Source of the DNA: Chloroflexota bacterium
GTDB taxonomy: Bacteria; Chloroflexota; Limnocylindria; P2-11E
Length of the DNA stretch: 9,153 bases
Assembly (NCBI GenBank): GCA_013695575.1
Contig: JACDAF010000028.1
Span: forward strand, 1-9,153
Reading direction: 5' to 3'
A program made the translations under genes and the position numbers. How positions within the stretch are numbered: the first letter of the stretch is position 1; each line of letters opens with the position of its first letter. This document shows positions 1 to 6,448 of the stretch, piece by piece. The notes beneath the pieces are model-generated. The model made no database searches, was not told where the DNA came from, and saw only the letters and a list, made by a program, of their open reading frames with translations.

Positions 1-1058
1 TTGTAGTAGCCGGCGCTGCCGCAGCAGACGTCCGCGCCCCGCATCTCCACCAGCTCAAGCCCGCGCACCTTCGCGAGAAGCGCGCGCGGCTCACGATGGA
101 TCCGCTGCGCGTGCGCGAGGTGGCACGGGTCCTGGTAGGTGACGCGCATGCGTAGCTCGCCAGACGGTCCGTCGTCGCCCATCTCGTCGAGCACCTCGGT
201 GACATCGCGGACCTTCGCCGCGAAGGCGCGCGCGCGATCCCGCCAACCCGTGTCGTCCGCGAGCAGCTCGGCGTACTCCTTCATGTGCGCGCCGCATCCG
301 GCCGCGTCCAGCACGACGGTGTCGACTCCCGCGCGCTCGAACGCGGCGATGTTCTCGCGCGCCAGGCTGCGCGCCTGGTCTTGCGCGCCCGCATGCGTGT
401 GGAGGGCGCCACAGCACACCTGGTCGGGGACGGCGATGACGTCCACACCGGAGCGCGCGAGCAGGCGCGCCGTCGCCGAGTGCACGTCGCCGTACGCGAC
501 GCGCATCACGCATCCGAGGAGCAGCGCGGCGCGGGAGGTGGGCGCCGCCGGGCGGCCCGGTGAGCGGTACCGCGGGCGCGTGAGCGATGGCGCGAGCGAC
601 TCGAGGCGCAGGAGACCCTTCGGCACGATGCGGTTGAACGGGTGCCGGCGCACGAGCGCGCGCAGGCCGAGCCGCTCGGGCACCGACGCCACGGTCGCGG
701 CCACGCCAAGCGCGCGCGGCCGGGAGACGAGCCACAGGAGGAACGCCCGCAAAGGGGAGGGACGGTCGCGCCGCGCAAGGTCGGCTCGCGTGTGCTCCAG
801 CAGCGCGCCGTACCGGACGCCGGACGGGCACACCGCCTCGCAGGCACGGCAGCCGAGGCAGCGATCGATGTGCACGCGGGTCTCCGGATGCGGCTCGATG
901 CGGCCGTCGAACAGGGCCTGCATGAGATGGATGCGTCCGCGGGGCGACTCCGTCTCCAGTCCGGTGATGCCGTAGGTCGGGCACGCCTCCAGGCACATCC
1001 CACAGCGGATGCACTGCTGGAGTCCGTCTGCCATGTCGAACGGCGCGCTCGCGGCCAC
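1..1058 (-). CDS. glcF: Glycolate oxidase iron-sulfur subunit GlcF (3' end cut by window edge)
   Basis: GlcF passes electrons from the flavin subunits GlcD/GlcE of glycolate oxidase through 4Fe-4S clusters to the membrane quinone pool. About 352 codons are visible. Two ferredoxin-type motifs are present: CIRCGMCLEACP at residues 16-27 and CLGCRACEAVCP at 67-78. Two cysteine-rich (CCG) domains follow, the first with CCGALHTHAG and the second ending in VCCGSAG at the window edge. By comparison with E. coli GlcF (about 407 residues), roughly 60 C-terminal residues are missing. I chose the GTG start at 1058, one base after the glcE stop, because GGAG and AGG lie 8-12 bases upstream. An in-frame ATG at 1034 is the alternative but has no ribosome-binding site. 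It is the last visible gene of the moaX-glcD-glcE-glcF operon. A related heterodisulfide-reductase-like or lactate-oxidation Fe-S protein (LldF/GlpC type) is less likely given the two FAD-subunit neighbours. Confidence 0.92.
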   Translation of the reverse strand, partial: MAASAPFDMADGLQQCIRCGMCLEACPTYGITGLETESPRGRIHLMQALFDGRIEPHPETRVHIDRCLGCRACEAVCPSGVRYGALLEHTRADLARRDRPSPLRAFLLWLVSRPRALGVAATVASVPERLGLRALVRRHPFNRIVPKGLLRLESLAPSLTRPRYRSPGRPAAPTSRAALLLGCVMRVAYGDVHSATARLLARSGVDVIAVPDQVCCGALHTHAGAQDQARSLARENIAAFERAGVDTVVLDAAGCGAHMKEYAELLADDTGWRDRARAFAAKVRDVTEVLDEMGDDGPSGELRMRVTYQDPCHLAHAQRIHREPRALLAKVRGLELVEMRGADVCCGSAGYY

Positions 1059-1059
1059 G

Positions 1060-2223
1060 CTAGCGTCCTGCTCCGGCCATCTCGTACGCCATCCGGCCGG
1101 GCGCGAGGACGCCGTTCGGATCGAAGCGCTCCTTCAGCGAGCGCGCGATCGCCGCCGGTGTCCGCGGCGTGCCCCAGGTCCCGACCTCTCTGCGCAGGGT
1201 GCCTGGCGCCCGCTCGACGACCAGCGCTCCGCCCTTCTCCTCGAGCACGCTTCGGAGCAGGCGCACCTCCTGTGCGCTCTCGGCCCCGAACGCGTGCATG
1301 GTCTCCACGCCGGGGTAGAGCAACCCGCCGTTCGGACCCGGAAAGATCTCGGTCGAACCGGCGGGCCAGGAGAGGCGTAGCGACGTTTCCGACTCGAGGG
1401 GCAGCGCGGCGAGGCGCTGCCAGATCCCTGGATCGTCCTCGACGAAGGGGAGGCTGGCGGAGACCTCGGCCCGGAGGCGGTCGACGACCCGGCCCGAGCC
1501 GGCGAGGCGGACCCAGACGCCGGTCCAGGAAGGAGCCCCGAGCTCGCCGGCGAGCGGGCCATGCAGGACCGCGAGCGCGTCCAGCGGAAGACCCGTGTCG
1601 AGCAGCTCACGGGTCGCGAGATACGCGTGCTCCAGCGTCGGGCTCTCCGCGCGAAGGGTGAGCTGCCGCTCCGGGATGGCGGCGAGCTTCAGCGAGACCT
1701 CGGTGATGGCGCACAGCGTCCCGAACGAGCCCGCGTAGAGCTTCGTGAGGTCGTACCCCGTGACATTCTTCACGACGCGGCCGCCGGCGCGTGTCAGTGA
1801 GCCGTCGCCGAGCACGGCCTGCACGCCGATCGTCCAGTCGCGTGGGTGGAAGTAGCGGAGGCGTGACGGCCCGCCGGCGGCGCTCGCGATGGTGCCGCCG
1901 ACCGTCGCCCGCTCGTGTGCGCCGGCCTCGACGGGCCAGCGCAGGCCATGCTCGGCCAGGACCGCGGCCAGCTCAGCGAGCGTCGTTCCCGCGCGCACCG
2001 TCGCGACGAGGTCCGCCGGCTCGAACTGGACCACACCGGAAAGACCGCGCATGTCGAGGCAGATGTCGTACCGGTCCGGCGGGTCGCCGATCCCGAGCCG
2101 CGTGGTCCCGCCACACAGCACCATCGCCTGCTGCGAGGCGTTCGCGCCGCGGATGGCATCGACGACGTCTTCGACGCGCTCAGCGCGGACCACCTGGCGC
2201 GGGGCCACCCCGTCTATTTCCAT
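1060..2223 (-). CDS. glcE: Glycolate oxidase FAD-binding subunit GlcE
   Basis: GlcE is the second, shorter FAD-domain subunit of the glycolate oxidase complex and acts with GlcD and GlcF at the inner face of the membrane. The protein is 387 residues; E. coli GlcE is about 350. The N-terminal half is a PCMH-type FAD-binding domain, with LCGGTTRLGIG at 36-46, a beta-rich region with VRAGTTLAELA at 76-86, and ATVGGTIASAAGGP at 106-119. The conserved GGRVVKNVTGYDLTKLYAGS segment (147-166) is typical of GlcE. The C-terminus ends in the family's FDPNGVLAPGR (367-377). The reading frame is open upstream into glcD, but ATG at 2223 is the first good start after the glcD stop. It has a GGGA about 8 bases upstream and leaves a 41-base gap to glcD. 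The stop lies one base before the glcF GTG, so the two are probably translationally coupled. Confidence 0.93.
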   Translation of the reverse strand: MEIDGVAPRQVVRAERVEDVVDAIRGANASQQAMVLCGGTTRLGIGDPPDRYDICLDMRGLSGVVQFEPADLVATVRAGTTLAELAAVLAEHGLRWPVEAGAHERATVGGTIASAAGGPSRLRYFHPRDWTIGVQAVLGDGSLTRAGGRVVKNVTGYDLTKLYAGSFGTLCAITEVSLKLAAIPERQLTLRAESPTLEHAYLATRELLDTGLPLDALAVLHGPLAGELGAPSWTGVWVRLAGSGRVVDRLRAEVSASLPFVEDDPGIWQRLAALPLESETSLRLSWPAGSTEIFPGPNGGLLYPGVETMHAFGAESAQEVRLLRSVLEEKGGALVVERAPGTLRREVGTWGTPRTPAAIARSLKERFDPNGVLAPGRMAYEMAGAGR

Positions 2224-2264
2224 CCCCGGTCCCGGCTCTGACCTCGCCTGCGCCGGCGGCTCGC

Positions 2265-3701
2265 CTAGATCCACATCCCCTCCGCCAGGCCACGCTTGAT
2301 GCGCTCCGTCGGGATCGCGGCACACTGCGCTCCGCCAGGGAAGACCTTGCCCGGGTTCATGACGCGCTCCGGATCGAACGCGTCGCGTCCACGTTGCATC
2401 GCCTCGAGGTCCTCCGGCGCATACACCCAGAACATGAAGTGGTTCTTCTCGAGGCCGATCCCATGCTCGCCGGAGAGCGCTCCCCCCGCGTCGATCGCGA
2501 CCTTCAGGATCTCGGCGCTCGCCTCCATCACGCGTTCGATCTTCTCCTCGCGGGCGTCGAAGAGCAGGATCGGGTGAAGGTTGCCGTCACCGATGTGGAA
2601 CATGTTCGCCGTGATGAGGCCGTAGCGGGCCGCGATCGCGTTCACCTCACGGAGCACCGCCGGTACCTTGCTCCGGGGAACGACCGCGTCGTGGAGGTAG
2701 TTGTTCGGCTTGATCCTTGCGAGAGCCGGATAGCCCATCTTGCGCGCCTTCCACAGCAGGTCGCGCTCTGCCTGCGATCGCGCCATGCGCACGTCGAACG
2801 CGCCGTGCTCGCGGCAGAGCGACCCGATGGCGTCGGCAGCGTCCTCGCACTCCTCGCGGAGCCCCTCGACCTCGACGAGCAGGAGCGAGCCCGCCTCCGG
2901 CGGCAGGTGCACGTCGAACGCGGCGTTCACCGCCTCGATCGTGACGCGGTCCAGCATCTCCATCGCGGCCGGAACGATGCCCGTCGCGATGATCGCCGTG
3001 GCGGCGCGAGCGCCGGCGTCGATGTCCGGGAACAGCGCGGTGAACGTCCGGACGTCCTCGGGGAGCGGGAGCAGCCGCACCCATGCCTTCGTGACGATCC
3101 CGAGGGTCCCCTCGCTCCCCACGATGAACGGGACACAGTCGTAGCCGGGGAGCTCCGGGGCACGGCCGCCGAAGCTCGCCACGGTCCCGTCCGCGAGGAC
3201 CATCTCCACGCCGAGGACGTGGTTCACGACCGAGCCGTACCGCAGCGCGTGGGGCCCACCAGCGTTCGTGCCGATATTTCCGCCGATGCTCGACGCACGC
3301 TGGCTTGCCGGATCAGGGGCGAAGAACAGGCGGTGCTGACGCGCCGCGCGCGAGAGCTCCAGGTTCACGACGCCTGGCTCGACGAGCGCGGCGCGCGCCT
3401 GCGGATCGATGCGGATGATCCTGTCGAGCCGGTTCGTCGATACCACGAGCGCTCCGGCGCAGGCGACGGTGCCTCCCGACAGCCCGGTCCCGGCGCCCCG
3501 CGCCACGACGGGCACGCTCGCGGCCTTCGCCGCGCGGACGACGCCCGCGACCTCCTCGGCCGTCGCAGGCACAACGACCGCGCTCGGCGGCTGCCGGTCG
3601 AAGCCGGCGTCGTACTCGAAGACGATCAGGTCGTCGGGCCGCCAGAAGACGTTGTCCTGGCCGCAGATGCGCTGAAGCTCCGCCACGAGAGCGCTAGGCA
3701 T
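2265..3701 (-). CDS. glcD: Glycolate oxidase catalytic FAD subunit GlcD
   Basis: GlcD is the catalytic flavoprotein of glycolate oxidase (glycolate to glyoxylate); close relatives oxidise D-lactate. The protein is 478 residues; E. coli GlcD is 499. It has an FAD_binding_4 domain, with the flavin pyrophosphate loop ARGAGTGLSGG at 67-77 and SIGGNIGTNAGGPHALRYG at 138-156. It also has an FAD-oxidase C-terminal domain with HIGDGNLHP at 369-377, SGEHGIG at 410-416 and the closing FDPERVMNPGK at 442-452. These catalytic-domain motifs are intact. I chose the ATG at 3701, which overlaps the last 8 bases of moaX and has GAGG just upstream (3708-3705, a short 3-base spacing). The longer frame to 3758 only adds residues from inside moaX. 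The glcE and glcF neighbours favour glycolate oxidase over a stand-alone D-lactate dehydrogenase, though the natural substrate could still be D-lactate or another D-2-hydroxyacid. Confidence 0.94.
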   Translation of the reverse strand: MPSALVAELQRICGQDNVFWRPDDLIVFEYDAGFDRQPPSAVVVPATAEEVAGVVRAAKAASVPVVARGAGTGLSGGTVACAGALVVSTNRLDRIIRIDPQARAALVEPGVVNLELSRAARQHRLFFAPDPASQRASSIGGNIGTNAGGPHALRYGSVVNHVLGVEMVLADGTVASFGGRAPELPGYDCVPFIVGSEGTLGIVTKAWVRLLPLPEDVRTFTALFPDIDAGARAATAIIATGIVPAAMEMLDRVTIEAVNAAFDVHLPPEAGSLLLVEVEGLREECEDAADAIGSLCREHGAFDVRMARSQAERDLLWKARKMGYPALARIKPNNYLHDAVVPRSKVPAVLREVNAIAARYGLITANMFHIGDGNLHPILLFDAREEKIERVMEASAEILKVAIDAGGALSGEHGIGLEKNHFMFWVYAPEDLEAMQRGRDAFDPERVMNPGKVFPGGAQCAAIPTERIKRGLAEGMWI

Positions 3702-4359
3702 GATCCTCGATCCAGACGGACCCGTCGTCGGTGTGCTCCTTCTTCCAGATTGGGACAACGCTCTTCAGCTCGTCGATCGCGGCCCGCGCCGCGGCGAACG
3801 CCGCGTCGCGGTGGGCCGCCGCCGCGGCGACGATGACGGCCATCTCGCCGACATCGAGCTCCCCGACGCGGTGGTGCATCGCGATGCGGGCACCATGCCT
3901 GCTCTCGAGACGTGCTGCGATCTCGTGCATCTTCGCCGCGGCCATCTCCGGATACGCCTCGTAGTCGAGCCGTGTCACGCGCTGTCCACGGTTGCGCTCG
4001 CGCACCGTGCCGATGAACACGACGATGCCTCCGTGCTCGGGGGCCTGTACGGCGTCGAGCACGGCGTCGATCGAGAGACGTGTGTCGGTCACCTGGATCC
4101 GGTCCTCTCGCGCGGTGACGCCGCCGGACACAGGCGGGATGAGGGCGAGCTCGTCGCCCTCGGCGAGCTGCGAGTCGGCGTCGACGTACTCTCGGTTGCG
4201 CGCCGTCAGGACGCGGCCGCCGCGTGCGATCCCGGGATGCTTGCCGACGATCGCCGCCAGCGCGTCCCGAACCGCGGCACCCGGCGCGAGCTCCAGCTCA
4301 AAACGCGATACGCCTGCCGCATCCCGGTACGAGGCGAAGAGGCGTACGTCGATGCGCAT
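3694..4359 (-). CDS. moaX: Fused molybdopterin synthase, MoaD-MoaE (MoaX type)
   Basis: Molybdopterin synthase converts cyclic pyranopterin monophosphate (precursor Z) to molybdopterin, using sulfur carried as a thiocarboxylate on the C-terminal glycine of the small subunit MoaD. Here both subunits are one 221-residue protein. Residues 1-80 are a ubiquitin-fold MoaD domain (MRIDVRLFASYRDAAG) ending in PPVSGG, with the Gly-Gly at 79-80. Residues 81-221 are MoaE, with HHRVGELDVGE near 161-171 and the two active-site lysines at 199 (ELKS) and 206 (IWKKE). Their 7-residue spacing matches E. coli K119/K126. Because the Gly-Gly is internal, cleavage after it would be needed to expose the thiocarboxylate site, as reported for M. 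tuberculosis MoaX. No Shine-Dalgarno precedes the ATG; a CATACT -10-like box ends 7 bases before it, suggesting a leaderless mRNA. It is the first gene of the operon and overlaps glcD by 8 bases. Confidence 0.93.
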   Translation of the reverse strand: MRIDVRLFASYRDAAGVSRFELELAPGAAVRDALAAIVGKHPGIARGGRVLTARNREYVDADSQLAEGDELALIPPVSGGVTAREDRIQVTDTRLSIDAVLDAVQAPEHGGIVVFIGTVRERNRGQRVTRLDYEAYPEMAAAKMHEIAARLESRHGARIAMHHRVGELDVGEMAVIVAAAAAHRDAAFAAARAAIDELKSVVPIWKKEHTDDGSVWIEDHA

Positions 4360-4366
4360 GCGTTTG

Positions 4367-4372
4367 AGTATG
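4367..4372 (-). promoter_or_regulatory. Possible -10 box for moaX-glcDEF (leaderless mRNA)
   Basis: On the minus strand CATACT matches 4 of 6 positions of TATAAT, including the important A2 and T6. It is followed by 7 bases (CAAACGC) and then the moaX ATG, so transcription would start at or next to the start codon. No convincing -35 box is seen at 16-19 bases upstream. The absence of a ribosome-binding site before moaX fits a leaderless message, which is common in high-GC Actinobacteria and relatives. This is an inference from spacing only. Confidence 0.3.
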
Positions 4373-4397
4373 TACGCACGCGGTCACGCATTGCGCG

Positions 4398-4406
4398 TGC
4401 GACAAT
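4398..4406 (+). promoter_or_regulatory. Possible extended -10 box for the CNNM/CorC gene
   Basis: TGC followed by GACAAT reads as an extended -10 element (TG, one base, then a hexamer matching TATAAT at 4 of 6). The hexamer ends 11 bases before the ATG at 4418, giving a predicted 5' leader of only a few bases. No -35 box is visible. The gene has no Shine-Dalgarno sequence; the leader is TTTCTCCAAC-like. The 58-base spacer 4360-4417 therefore seems to hold two back-to-back promoters. Confidence 0.3.
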
Positions 4407-4417
4407 CTTTCTCCAAC

Positions 4418-5719
4418 ATGGATCTCGGCGCGGCGCTGTCCGGCATCGCGCTCACGCTCGCCCTCCTCTTCGTCAACGCGTTCTTCGTGGCGGCGGAGTT
4501 CGCGATCGTGCGCGTCCGCGGGACCCAGCTCGACGAGCTCGCGACCGCCGGAAGCACACGTGCGCGGCTGGGCGCGCACATCTCCGATCACATCGACGCC
4601 TACCTCTCAGCCTGCCAGGTCGGCATCACCGGGGCGTCGCTCGCGCTCGGGATCGTGGGTGAGCCTGCCGTCGCGAGGCTCATCGAGCCCCTGTTCGGAT
4701 GGCTGCTCGAGCGGTCGGAGGTCGCCTTCCACTTCGTGAGCTTCACGATCGCGTTCGCGGCGATCACGTACCTGCATATCGTCGTCGGGGAGCAGGCGCC
4801 GAAGTACCTCGCGATCCAGCGTGCGCTCCCGACCACCCTGTGGTCCGCGCACCCGCTCCACTACTTCTTCCGGCTCATGTATCCGTTCATCTGGTTCGTG
4901 AACACGAGCGCGAACGGGATCCTGCGGCTCATGGGGATCAAGCCTGGCGATGAGCTCGAGGCGCACAGCGAGGAGGAGCTCAAGATGCTCGTCGCGGTGT
5001 CGACGCGAAAGGGCATCCTTCAGGAGTCAGAGCGGGTCCTCATCGGCAACGCGCTCGACTTCGCGGATACCTACGTGCGTCAGGTCATGATCCCGCGTAC
5101 CGAGATTGTCGCCGTTCCCGATGACACGCCGATCGCAGGCCTCTACGAGATGGCGAAGCTGCATCCGTTCACCAGGTATCCGGTCTACCGTGGTGACCTC
5201 GACCACGTGGTGGGCCTCGTGCACCTGAAGGACCTCGTCAGCCGCGACCCGCGCGGCGGGACCGCAGCTCAGGTCATGCGCGCCGTCCCGATCGTGCCCG
5301 AGACCATGCGCCTCGACCAGGCGCTGGCGGAGTTCCGCCGCCAGCGCACGCAGCTGGCTATCGTCGTGGACGAGTTCGGTGGCACCGCTGGGCTCATCAC
5401 GGTCGAGGACATCGTCGAGGAGCTGGTGGGCGAGGTGCAGGACGAGCACGACCGGGAGACGCCGCAGTTCGTCCTGGAGGCAGGAGGCGCCCACCTCATC
5501 GACGGCCTGGCGCCGCTCGATGCGGTGCGCGAGCGCCTCGGACTGGAGCTCGCCGAGGAGCCCTACGACACGGTCGGCGGCCTGGTATTCGGGCGCCTCG
5601 GCCGCGTCGCGGACGTCGGGGATGCGGTCGACGTCGAGGGCCATCGCCTGGAGGTGACGAACGTCGACGGACGCCGGGTCGCCCGGGTCCGCGCGCGCCG
5701 GCTCGCGGCGCCGTCGTGA
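4418..5719 (+). CDS. CNNM/CorC-family membrane protein (DUF21-CBS-CorC_HlyC), probable Mg2+ transporter or 'hemolysin'
   Basis: This 433-residue protein has the full HlyC/CorC (HCC) layout. Residues 1-180 form the DUF21 membrane domain, with spans near 5-30, 62-82, 104-124 and 145-170 and the conserved SACQVGITGASLALGIVGEP (64-83) and VVGEQAPK (122-129) segments. Residues about 222-340 are a CBS pair, with VMIPRTEIVAVP in the first CBS and VVDEFGGTAGLITVEDIVEE (316-335) in the second. Residues about 348-430 are the CorC_HlyC domain. Bacterial homologues (CorB/CorC, MpfA, YhdP types) are linked to Mg2+ export or homeostasis with ATP-Mg2+ sensing by the CBS pair; 'hemolysin' in older names is misleading. 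The frame is open far upstream (to 3992) inside moaX on the other strand, but the ATG at 4418 begins directly with the first membrane span and is the natural start. It overlaps the flavin reductase start by 4 bases. The transported ion is inferred from the family. Confidence 0.92.
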   Translation: MDLGAALSGIALTLALLFVNAFFVAAEFAIVRVRGTQLDELATAGSTRARLGAHISDHIDAYLSACQVGITGASLALGIVGEPAVARLIEPLFGWLLERSEVAFHFVSFTIAFAAITYLHIVVGEQAPKYLAIQRALPTTLWSAHPLHYFFRLMYPFIWFVNTSANGILRLMGIKPGDELEAHSEEELKMLVAVSTRKGILQESERVLIGNALDFADTYVRQVMIPRTEIVAVPDDTPIAGLYEMAKLHPFTRYPVYRGDLDHVVGLVHLKDLVSRDPRGGTAAQVMRAVPIVPETMRLDQALAEFRRQRTQLAIVVDEFGGTAGLITVEDIVEELVGEVQDEHDRETPQFVLEAGGAHLIDGLAPLDAVRERLGLELAEEPYDTVGGLVFGRLGRVADVGDAVDVEGHRLEVTNVDGRRVARVRARRLAAPS

Positions 5720-6198
5720 TCGACGAGCCCGAGCTCCGCCGGGTGCTCGGACACTTCGCGACCGGTGTGAGCGTGGTCACGACCGCACGGGAGGGAGAGC
5801 CCCACGGGCTGACGGTGAACTCGTTCGCCTCGCTCTCGCTCGATCCACCGCAGGTCATCGTGTGTCTCAAGCGCGAGAACCGCTCGCACCCGGCGTTCGC
5901 TGAAGCGAGCCACTTCGCGGTGAACGTGCTGGCCGAGGACCAGATCCATCTCGCCCGGCTGTTCGCCAGCATGCGCGAGTCGAAATTCGCGGATCTCGAG
6001 TACGCGCCAGGCGCCGCTTCCGGCGCTCCGCTTCTGGCGGAGGCTCATGCGTGGCTCGAATGCGAGGTGAGCGGGCGGATCGCCGCGCACGGTACGCACA
6101 CGATCGTGATCGGCCGGCTGCTCGGCTACTCGCTCGGTGACGCGCCGCCGCTGGTCTTCCATCGGGGACGCTATCACCGCCTGGGCGACCCGCTCTAG
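5716..6198 (+). CDS. Small flavin reductase (NAD(P)H:flavin oxidoreductase, HpaC-like domain)
   Basis: This 160-residue protein has the single flavin_reductase domain (split-barrel fold). The N-terminal LRRVLGHFATGVSVVTT (8-24), GLTVNSFASLSLDPPQVIVCL (about 31-51, the FMN/FAD-binding part) and the closing VFHRGRYHRLGD near the C-terminus are all typical. Such enzymes reduce free FMN or FAD with NADH or NADPH and supply it to a two-component monooxygenase. No monooxygenase gene is in the window, so the partner is unknown. The start is GTG at 5716, overlapping the TGA of the CNNM gene as GTGA. No Shine-Dalgarno is visible, so translation probably depends on the upstream gene. The length (about 160-180 aa) fits the family. 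A general FMN-binding split-barrel protein is the alternative reading. Confidence 0.88.
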   Translation: MIDEPELRRVLGHFATGVSVVTTAREGEPHGLTVNSFASLSLDPPQVIVCLKRENRSHPAFAEASHFAVNVLAEDQIHLARLFASMRESKFADLEYAPGAASGAPLLAEAHAWLECEVSGRIAAHGTHTIVIGRLLGYSLGDAPPLVFHRGRYHRLGDPL

Positions 6199-6233
6199 CT
6201 CATCCCCACGCCTCGGCGTGCACGACCATGAGC
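6198..6233. terminator. Nested inverted repeat between convergent operons, possible bidirectional terminator
   Basis: GCTCAT (6198-6203) pairs with ATGAGC (6228-6233), and inside them CACGCC (6207-6212) pairs with GGCGTG (6215-6220). It begins at the last base of the flavin reductase stop codon and lies 36 bases past the stop of the small membrane protein on the opposite strand, which is where a shared terminator is expected. There is no T-tract on either side, so an intrinsic terminator is uncertain. The rest of the 70-base gap to 6268 shows nothing else. Confidence 0.4.
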
Positions 6234-6268
6234 AGCGGCCGGACCTGGCGTCGTCGCGGTCCTCCTGA

Positions 6269-6448
6269 TTAGCGGCCGAAGAGCGTCCTGATCCCCGCGG
6301 TGAACTCCGCGAGGCGTCCCGCCCAGTGGTCCTGCGTGCGCGGGTCGACGAGGACGAGCAGTCCCATCGCAGCCGCGGCGACCACGCCGCTGAGGAGCAC
6401 GAACGCGATGACGCTCGAGCGGAGCGACAGGCCCCGCGCGTCGCTCAC
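6269..6448 (-). CDS. Small single-span membrane protein coupled to parB, function unknown
   Basis: This is a 59-codon reading frame directly after parB. Its GTG start (6448-6446) overlaps the parB TGA stop as GTGA, and it ends in TAA. The protein has a short basic N-terminus (SDARGLSLR), one clear hydrophobic span from about residue 11 to 34 (SSVIAFVLLSGVV, then an alanine-rich stretch and GLLVLV), and a polar tail (DPRTQDHWAGRLAEFTAGIR) that could form an amphipathic helix. By the positive-inside rule the N-terminus would face the cytoplasm. No Shine-Dalgarno is visible, so it is probably made by translational coupling with parB. I do not recognise the family. The stop/start overlap, the well-formed membrane span and the terminator-like repeat beyond its stop argue that it is real rather than chance. 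Confidence 0.6.
   Translation of the reverse strand: MSDARGLSLRSSVIAFVLLSGVVAAAAMGLLVLVDPRTQDHWAGRLAEFTAGIRTLFGR

Noticed and set aside
91..1014. Minus-strand 307-codon frame over glcF
   Set aside because: It reads arginine, alanine and proline-rich text out of frame; the true glcF frame carries the Fe-S and CCG motifs.
1791..3836. Very long plus-strand frame (681 codons) antisense to glcD and glcE
   Set aside because: It is arginine-rich and low in complexity with no recognisable domain, as expected for the opposite strand of GC-rich genes with strong third-position bias.
3992..4417. N-terminal extension of the CNNM gene on the plus strand
   Set aside because: The open frame crosses moaX on the other strand and adds about 142 residues unlike the family; the ATG at 4418 starts at the first membrane span.
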